Program-made: the position numbers and the translations under genes | The notes under the pieces: generated by a model | The model's database searches: none | What the model saw: only the letters and a program-made list of their open reading frames with translations | What the model was told of the DNA's origin: nothing | Assembly: GCA_014377915.1 (NCBI GenBank) | Contig: JACMOT010000005.1 | Coordinates: 1-19,071 of the forward strand | Length of the DNA: 19,071 nt | Direction of reading: 5' to 3' | Origin: Tardiphaga sp. | GTDB lineage: Bacteria > Pseudomonadota > Alphaproteobacteria > Rhizobiales > Xanthobacteraceae | Shown: one piece after another, positions 14,832-19,071 of the stretch | How the letters are laid out: every line of letters begins with the position of its first letter | How positions within the stretch are numbered: the first letter of the stretch is position 1

Positions 14832-14944
14832 CATTCCGGGGCGCGAGCAGCGCAAGCTGCGAGCGAACCCGGACATGCTGAACAGTTCGGGATTTTGGGT
14901 CTGCACTTTCACCGGCTTCGCCGGCCGAAGCGCAGCCCGGAATG
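14832..14944. repeat. Intergenic palindromic element with hairpins
   Basis: CATTCCGGG (14832-14840) and CCCGGAATG (14936-14944) are exact reverse-complement ends. Inside are GCAGC-GCAA-GCTGC (14847-14860, a stem closed by a GNRA-type tetraloop) and CCGGC-TTC-GCCGG (14912-14924). It fills the gap between the convergent DUF1488-like gene and ridA, where it may act as a bidirectional transcript end. The plan, a CCGGG-containing outer palindrome with internal hairpins, resembles the element at 503-641, though the sequences are not the same. Confidence 0.7.
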
Positions 14945-14951
14945 ACGGATA

Positions 14952-15335
14952 CTAACCTTCGCTGATCGCGATCGCTTCGATTTCGACCAGCGCATCCTTC
15001 GGCAGCCGCGCCACTTCGATGGTCGAGCGCGCCGGCGGATTTTCGGCGAAAAACGTCGCGTAGACCGCGTTCATCGCCGCGAAATCATTCATGTCCTTGA
15101 GAAACACCGTGGTCTTGACGGCGGAATTGAGACTCGCACCGCCCGCTTCGAGTACCGCGGCGACGTTCCGCAGCGATTGCCGGGTCTGTTCAGCGATGGT
15201 CGCCGGCATGGCGCCCGACAGGTCCATCGGCAACTGCCCGGCGCAGAACACCAGATTGCCGGTACGTACGGCCTGCGAATAGGGTCCCGCGGCGGCGGGC
15301 GCCTTGGGCGTCGCGATAATGATCTTGCTGGTCAT
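14952..15335 (-). CDS. ridA: RidA family 2-iminobutanoate/2-iminopropanoate deaminase
   Basis: A 127-aa protein, close in length to E. coli RidA (128 aa), which hydrolyses reactive enamine/imine intermediates to keto acids and ammonia in the cytoplasm. Conserved are GPYSQAV (Tyr19), VFCAGQLPMD, KTTVFLKDMNDF, PPARSTIEVARLP with the catalytic Arg103, and VEIEAIA with Glu120. The frame is open to 15395, but MTSKIIIATP matches the family N-terminus and AAGGA lies 6 nt before ATG 15335, so I use that start. It is not part of the importer operon, but its chemistry fits the imine made by an aspartate dehydrogenase. Confidence 0.93.
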   Translation of the reverse strand: MTSKIIIATPKAPAAAGPYSQAVRTGNLVFCAGQLPMDLSGAMPATIAEQTRQSLRNVAAVLEAGGASLNSAVKTTVFLKDMNDFAAMNAVYATFFAENPPARSTIEVARLPKDALVEIEAIAISEG

Positions 15336-15463
15336 GGCGCATCCTTTACTCGGATGGTCCACCAATGCCGCCCGATCGGCGGCACCATAGGACAATTCGT
15401 TTCGCGGTCAATTGCAGGCCGCGCCAGGGCCATGCTTACAGGCGGTGCTGGTTGCGCACCGGC

Positions 15464-15799
15464 TCAGGCCGCGGCGGCACTGTTGCGCTCGGACTGGACC
15501 ACCTCGAATCCCTCAAATTTCGGGTGGCCAAGATACAGGCTCTCGCCGTTCTTGTTGCCGGCGCGGGCGTGGGATTTGCGGAAATGTTCGGACCGGGTCC
15601 AGGCCTCGAACTCAGCCTTACTGGCCCAGGTCGTGTGCGAGGAATACAACGTGTAATCGTCGGCTACCGGGCCCTTCAGCAAATGGAATTCGACGAAACC
15701 GGGCACCTCGCTGAGATAGGATGCGCGCGTCGCCCAGACGGTTTCAAACGCCTGCTCGGCGCCGGTCTTGACCTGGAAGCGGTTCATGGCGATGAACAT
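15464..15799 (-). CDS. IsdG/HmuQ-type heme-degrading monooxygenase (ABM fold)
   Basis: A 111-aa cytoplasmic protein with the antibiotic-biosynthesis-monooxygenase fold. Asn6 (MFIAMNRF), Trp67 (FEAWTRSE) and His77 (FRKSH) fall at the positions of the catalytic Asn-Trp-His triad of Staphylococcus IsdG/IsdI. PGFVEFHLLKGP and LYSSHTTW are also typical. The closest functional relatives I can name are HmuQ/HmuD of Bradyrhizobium, which open the heme ring to release iron. A good ribosome site (AGGAG, 6 nt before the ATG) supports the start. No heme uptake genes are beside it and I see no clear iron-control box upstream. It lies 128 bp before ridA in the same direction and could share its transcript. 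Confidence 0.82.
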   Translation of the reverse strand: MFIAMNRFQVKTGAEQAFETVWATRASYLSEVPGFVEFHLLKGPVADDYTLYSSHTTWASKAEFEAWTRSEHFRKSHARAGNKNGESLYLGHPKFEGFEVVQSERNSAAAA

Positions 15800-15971
15800 G
15801 AAAATCTCCTGTACGGGTTGGCAACCATCCTAACGGAAAAGCGCCCCGCCAAAGAACTCCCTTTTTGTCTAGCGACCCAGCCACGCGAGGCCTGTCCCGC
15901 AGCGGCCCCACCGGCGAAACGCCGGATTGTCCTCACTCCCTGCCGCGGGCACGACGAAGAACTGCCGCGCC

Positions 15972-16000
15972 TTGCAATGCTGCGGCGCAGCGCCGATAAT
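15972..16000 (+). promoter_or_regulatory. Sigma70-like promoter of the amidohydrolase gene
   Basis: TTGCAA (15972-15977), a 17-nt spacer and GATAAT (15995-16000) form the best promoter match in the window. Transcription would start near 16007, giving a leader of about 20 nt containing AAAGGG before ATG 16027. The rest of the 227-bp divergent gap (15800-16026) has no other feature I can support. Confidence 0.5.
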
Positions 16001-16026
16001 TCGTCTTCAAATTTGCAAAGGGCCGC

Positions 16027-17316
16027 ATGCCGTTCGATCTGCTCATCCGCAATGCCAACCTGCCGGACGGCCGCCGCGGCCAGGACATCGCCATCGCGGA
16101 CGGACGTATCGTCGCCGTGCAGCCGGGGCTTGAGGGCGAAGCCGGCCGCGTGATCGACGCCGCCGGACAGCTGGTGTCGCCGCCCTTCATCGATATCCAC
16201 TTCCACATGGATGCGACCTTGTCGCTCGGCCTGCCCCGCCTCAACACCTCCGGCACGCTGCTCGAGGGCATCGCGCTATGGAGCGAATTGAAGCCGATCC
16301 TGACCTATGAGGCGCTGGTTGAACGCGCGCTGCGCTACTGCGACCTCGCGGTGGCGCAGGGCGTGCTGGCGGTACGCAGCCATGTCGACATCTGCGACGA
16401 CCGGCTGCTGGCGGTGGACGCGCTGCTCGACGTCAAGAAGCAGGTAGCGCCCTGGCTCGATCTCGAACTGGTGGCGTTTCCGCAGGATGGCTATTTTCGG
16501 TCGCCAACCGCGGCCGCCAATCTCGCCCGCGCACTCGACAAGGGCGTCAGCATCGTCGGCGGTATCCCGCATTTCGAACGCACGATGGCCGAGGGCGCCG
16601 CCTCGGTGAAGGCGTTGTGCGAGATCGCGGCGGCACGCGGGTTGCGCGTGGACATGCATTGCGACGAGAGCGACGATCCGCTGTCGCGGCACATCGAAAC
16701 GCTGGCCTGCGAGACGCAGCGGCTCGGTCTGCGCGGCCGCGTCGCCGGCTCGCATCTGACCTCGATGCATTCGATGGACAATTACTACGTCTCCAAGCTG
16801 CTGCCGCTGATGGCCGAGGCCGGCGTCGCGGCGATCGCCAATCCGCTGATCAACATCGTGCTGCAGGGGCGCCACGACAGCTACCCGAAGCGCCGCGGTA
16901 TGACCCGCGTGCCGGAGATGCGGCCACATGGTATCAACGTCGCCTTCGGCCAGGATTGCTGCATGGATCCATGGTACTCGATGGGCTCCGCCGACATGCT
17001 GGAAGTCGCGCATATGGGGCTGCATGTCGCGCAGATGACCAGCTTTGATGCGATGCGCTACTGCTTCGACGCCGTCACCAGCAATCCGGCAAAGATCATG
17101 GGCCTCGAAGGCTATGGCCTCGAGGTCGGCTGCAATGGCGATCTGGTGCTGCTGCAGGCGCGCGACCCGATCGAGGCAATCCGGCTCAAGGCAACCCGGC
17201 TGGCGGTGGTTCGCCGTGGCCAGGTGATCTGCGAGACGCCGGCGAGGATCGGCCGGCTCGCGCTGCGGGGGCGACCGCCAACGGTCGATCCCGCCACTTA
17301 CGCGCCGCCGGAATGA
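16027..17316 (+). CDS. Cytosine deaminase-like amidohydrolase (CodA homologue, Asp314 replaced by Cys)
   Basis: A 429-aa metal-dependent hydrolase that aligns along its full length with E. coli CodA (427 aa), which deaminates cytosine to uracil. Every catalytic position is found at a constant offset of -3: His58 and His60 (IDIHFHMD), Gln153 (FPQDG), His211 and Glu214 (MHCDESDD), His243 (GSHLTSMHS) and Asp310 (FGQDC). Two changes flank the metal Asp: the preceding His is Gln309, and CodA Asp314, a residue known to tune cytosine versus 5-fluorocytosine use, is Cys311. The basic chemistry should be intact but the substrate may not be cytosine; a creatinine-, triazine- or other cyclic-amidine substrate is possible. 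It heads a likely two-gene operon with the FAD protein 37 bp downstream. Confidence 0.87.
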   Translation: MPFDLLIRNANLPDGRRGQDIAIADGRIVAVQPGLEGEAGRVIDAAGQLVSPPFIDIHFHMDATLSLGLPRLNTSGTLLEGIALWSELKPILTYEALVERALRYCDLAVAQGVLAVRSHVDICDDRLLAVDALLDVKKQVAPWLDLELVAFPQDGYFRSPTAAANLARALDKGVSIVGGIPHFERTMAEGAASVKALCEIAAARGLRVDMHCDESDDPLSRHIETLACETQRLGLRGRVAGSHLTSMHSMDNYYVSKLLPLMAEAGVAAIANPLINIVLQGRHDSYPKRRGMTRVPEMRPHGINVAFGQDCCMDPWYSMGSADMLEVAHMGLHVAQMTSFDAMRYCFDAVTSNPAKIMGLEGYGLEVGCNGDLVLLQARDPIEAIRLKATRLAVVRRGQVICETPARIGRLALRGRPPTVDPATYAPPE

Positions 17317-17353
17317 CCTATTCGGGCCTTCAATCCATCCCAGAACGCCGTCC

Positions 17354-18703
17354 ATGACATCGCAGCACCCAACGCCCCTGAGCGTCGCCATCATCGGCGG
17401 CGGCGCGGCCGGCACGCTCGCCGCCATCATTCTGGCGAAGCTTCCCGGCATCGGCGGCATCACCCTGCTTGATCGCGACGGCCGCTTCGGCCGCGGGTTG
17501 GCCTATTCCGCGACTCAGCCATGGCATCGCATCAACGTGCCCGCCTACAAGATGGGCGGCGTCGGTGCCGATGATCCGGAGGGCTTCGCCGATTGGCTGG
17601 CGGCGAACGGTCATGCCGCCGGCCCTGATTATTCGACCGCCTTCGTGCCGCGCGCCGCCTATGGCGATTTCCTCTGCGCGCAACTGGCCGAGGTCGGCGC
17701 AGGCGGCAGACTCGACATGCGGGTGGACGCGGCATTGGCTGTCGAGAAGCACGGCGACGGCTACCGCGTCGCCACCGCGTCGGGCGACATCATCGAATCC
17801 CGGCTGGTGTTTCTGTGCATCGGCAATCATCAACCGTCCGATTTTGCCGGCGTCGTCCCTTCACCGCGTTCGATCTCCAATGTCTGGGCAACGGGCGCGC
17901 TCGATCCGATCGGCGCGGACGACAGCGTCATGGTAATCGGCACCGGTGCCACCGCGGTGGACGTGGTGATCGACCTCGTGCATCGCGGCGTCAGGCACGA
18001 GATCACCATGGTGTCGCGGCGCGGGTTGCTGCCACGGATCGATGTCGTTCCCGTCACCGATCCCGACCCAGTCAAGAGCTGGCCGGGAAAGACGGTGCGC
18101 GGATTGCTGCAAAGGCTGCGCGAGGATATCCGGCACAAGGCCGCCCTCGGGATTCCGTGGCAGACCGCGATCGACAGTTTTCGGCTGTACACCTCGGAGC
18201 TCTGGCAAGGCCTATCCGCGACCGAACGCGCACGGTTTTCGCGGCATTTGCGGTCGATCTGGCTGGCGCACCGGCACCGGCTGGCGCCGGATGTCGCGGC
18301 GCTGCTGGAGCAGTTGCAGCGCGGCCAACGCTTGCGCGTGATCGCCGGCCGGGTGACCGCAGCGACCACCACCGCGACCGGCCATCACGTCACGCTACGG
18401 CGGCGTGGCCGCGGCACACTCGATCTTGCCACCCACTGGATCCTGAACTGCACTGGACCGGAGGAGCGATACGACAAAGTCGATGATCCGCTGGTGCAAT
18501 CGCTGCTCGCCTCCGGCCGCGTCCGCCCGGGTCCGAATGGGCTGGGGCTCGATGTCGATAGCGGCTGCCGTCTGATCGACCGCGCCGGCCATTCGCAACC
18601 CGGGCTATTTGCGATCGGCCCGGCGACGCGTGGCACGTTCTGGGAAGTGACGGCGGCGTCGAATATCCGCAAGCAGCTACTCGGGGTGGCCGAAGCCCTG
18701 TAA
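17354..18703 (+). CDS. FAD/NAD(P)-binding oxidoreductase (NAD_binding_9 / YdhS-like)
   Basis: A 449-aa soluble flavoprotein. The N-terminal FAD-binding Rossmann motif is GGGAAG (15-20), a second dinucleotide motif for NAD(P)H is VIGTGATAVDVV (around 194-205), and the C-terminal FAD-contact region reads GLFAIGPATRGTFWEVTAASNIRKQ in two overlapping blocks. This layout matches the NAD_binding_9 family (E. coli YdhS and relatives), whose substrates are mostly unknown. It follows the CodA-like gene by 37 bp in the same direction and is probably co-transcribed. The pair might together oxidise and deaminate a nitrogen compound, but that is inference. Stop at TAA 18701-18703. Confidence 0.87.
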   Translation: MTSQHPTPLSVAIIGGGAAGTLAAIILAKLPGIGGITLLDRDGRFGRGLAYSATQPWHRINVPAYKMGGVGADDPEGFADWLAANGHAAGPDYSTAFVPRAAYGDFLCAQLAEVGAGGRLDMRVDAALAVEKHGDGYRVATASGDIIESRLVFLCIGNHQPSDFAGVVPSPRSISNVWATGALDPIGADDSVMVIGTGATAVDVVIDLVHRGVRHEITMVSRRGLLPRIDVVPVTDPDPVKSWPGKTVRGLLQRLREDIRHKAALGIPWQTAIDSFRLYTSELWQGLSATERARFSRHLRSIWLAHRHRLAPDVAALLEQLQRGQRLRVIAGRVTAATTTATGHHVTLRRRGRGTLDLATHWILNCTGPEERYDKVDDPLVQSLLASGRVRPGPNGLGLDVDSGCRLIDRAGHSQPGLFAIGPATRGTFWEVTAASNIRKQLLGVAEAL

Positions 18704-18780
18704 CCGACGCCTCAGCTGCGCAGTGCGCTCGCCAGCGCCAGACGCGACGGAATCGTGACCGTTCGATGAAAATTTATCTT

Positions 18781-18839
18781 TCTCATTTGCTGAGAACCAC
18801 ATCTTGGATTATGAGACGTCTAGCGCTGACAATAATTGT
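18781..18839. promoter_or_regulatory. Palindromes in the promoter region of the IclR-type gene
   Basis: The 200-bp gap after the oxidoreductase is AT-richer than its surroundings. It holds TCTCA-tttgc-TGAGA (18781-18795) and a perfect 11-bp palindrome ACAATAATTGT (18829-18839). TTGCTG (18787-18792), 17 nt, TATGAG (18810-18815) is a weak promoter match. These are candidate operators for autoregulation by the IclR-type protein that follows. No gene is visible in 18704-18901. Confidence 0.35.
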
Positions 18840-18904
18840 TGATGCGGGGATGACATCCAGCTGCCGCCAGTGGCGGGCGGCGCGCCTGTCAATCGGAGGC
18901 TGTG

Positions 18905-19071
18905 TTGGCTACAAAGAAGATCGCCCTCGCGCCGATACGTGACGAGCCATCGCGGACAATCGCCGCCGACGGCAGCTCGCGCAAAGTTCTCCGCGCGCTG
19001 CTGGCGTTTTCCGTCGAGAGGCCGCGGCATTCAGCGGAGAGCCTGGCCGAACAGATCGGCGTGCCGCTGTC
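18905..19071 (+). CDS. IclR-family transcriptional regulator, N-terminal fragment (3' end outside window)
   Basis: About 55 residues are visible. After a variable N-terminus (ATKKIALAPIRDEPSR) comes SSRKVLRALLAFSVERPRHSAESLAEQIGVPLS, the first helices and the start of the helix-turn-helix of an IclR-type winged helix (repeated pattern: alone-standing R-L-L-x-F, then sLAe..G.p.S). GGAGG (18895-18899) is 5 nt before TTG 18905 and only 2 nt before GTG 18902, so TTG 18905 is the better start, with GTG 18902 possible. An in-frame TGA at 18851 rules out earlier starts. It may control the preceding amidohydrolase/oxidoreductase pair or genes beyond the window. Confidence 0.75.
   Translation, partial: MATKKIALAPIRDEPSRTIAADGSSRKVLRALLAFSVERPRHSAESLAEQIGVPL

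Noticed and set aside
15444..15460. GGTGC/GCACC hairpin after the heme monooxygenase gene as a terminator
   Set aside because: The arms are only 5 bp and no T-run follows on the - strand, so the evidence is too thin.
16276..17463. 395-codon open frame on the - strand opposite the CodA-like gene
   Set aside because: The overlapping + strand protein has every CodA catalytic residue. The antisense frame has no recognisable domain or ribosome site.
1..19071. CRISPR array, tRNA/rRNA genes, insertion sequences, phage or toxin-antitoxin and defence genes
   Set aside because: No regularly spaced direct repeats, cloverleaf-like sequences, transposase/integrase motifs or defence domains were seen by eye on either strand.

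Overview
The window is high-GC DNA with codon usage and gene families typical of an alphaproteobacterium. It most resembles the Bradyrhizobium/Rhodopseudomonas group, judged from remembered family resemblance and not from a search. I see no rRNA, tRNA, CRISPR array, insertion sequence or phage gene. It reads as chromosomal accessory metabolism and transport.

Left part (1-4127, all +): the C-terminal end of an AMP-forming acyl-CoA ligase, an intergenic multi-hairpin repeat, then an HxlR-type regulator translationally coupled (ATGA overlap) to a MATE efflux protein. A DHA2-type MFS efflux protein follows. A starch/glycogen-synthase family (GT5) glycosyltransferase (4311-5732, TTG start) stands alone behind its own promoter region. 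A 33-bp palindromic site there shares the 10-mer TAGTAACTCG with the HxlR promoter.

Centre (5756-13149, all -): an eight-gene, tightly packed operon. Read from the promoter end it encodes a branched-chain-amino-acid-type (HAAT) ABC importer: substrate-binding protein, LivH, LivM, LivG and LivF. Then come a two-half RidA-like protein resembling the 2-amino-5-chloromuconate deaminase CnbZ, an L-aspartate-dehydrogenase family enzyme, and a second, paralogous substrate-binding protein. A LysR-type regulator (13254-14207, +) is transcribed divergently, and a 17-bp near-palindrome lies in the shared promoter region. The layout suggests uptake of an amino-acid-like compound followed by oxidation/deamination through an imine intermediate.

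Right part (14347-19071): two small proteins (57 aa unknown; 92 aa DUF1488-like), a second palindromic intergenic repeat, a canonical RidA, and an IsdG/HmuQ-type heme-degrading monooxygenase with an intact Asn-Trp-His triad. Divergent from these, behind a recognisable promoter, are a cytosine-deaminase (CodA) homologue with a Cys where E. coli has Asp314, and an FAD/NAD(P)-binding oxidoreductase. The window ends in the first residues of an IclR-type regulator.

The most interesting unit is the aspartate-dehydrogenase/RidA-like/HAAT importer operon. It couples an enzyme expected to make an imine to a protein of the imine-hydrolase fold, with two receptors for one importer. No long stretch without genes remains unexplained; the largest gaps (about 140-230 bp) hold promoters, palindromes or repeats.
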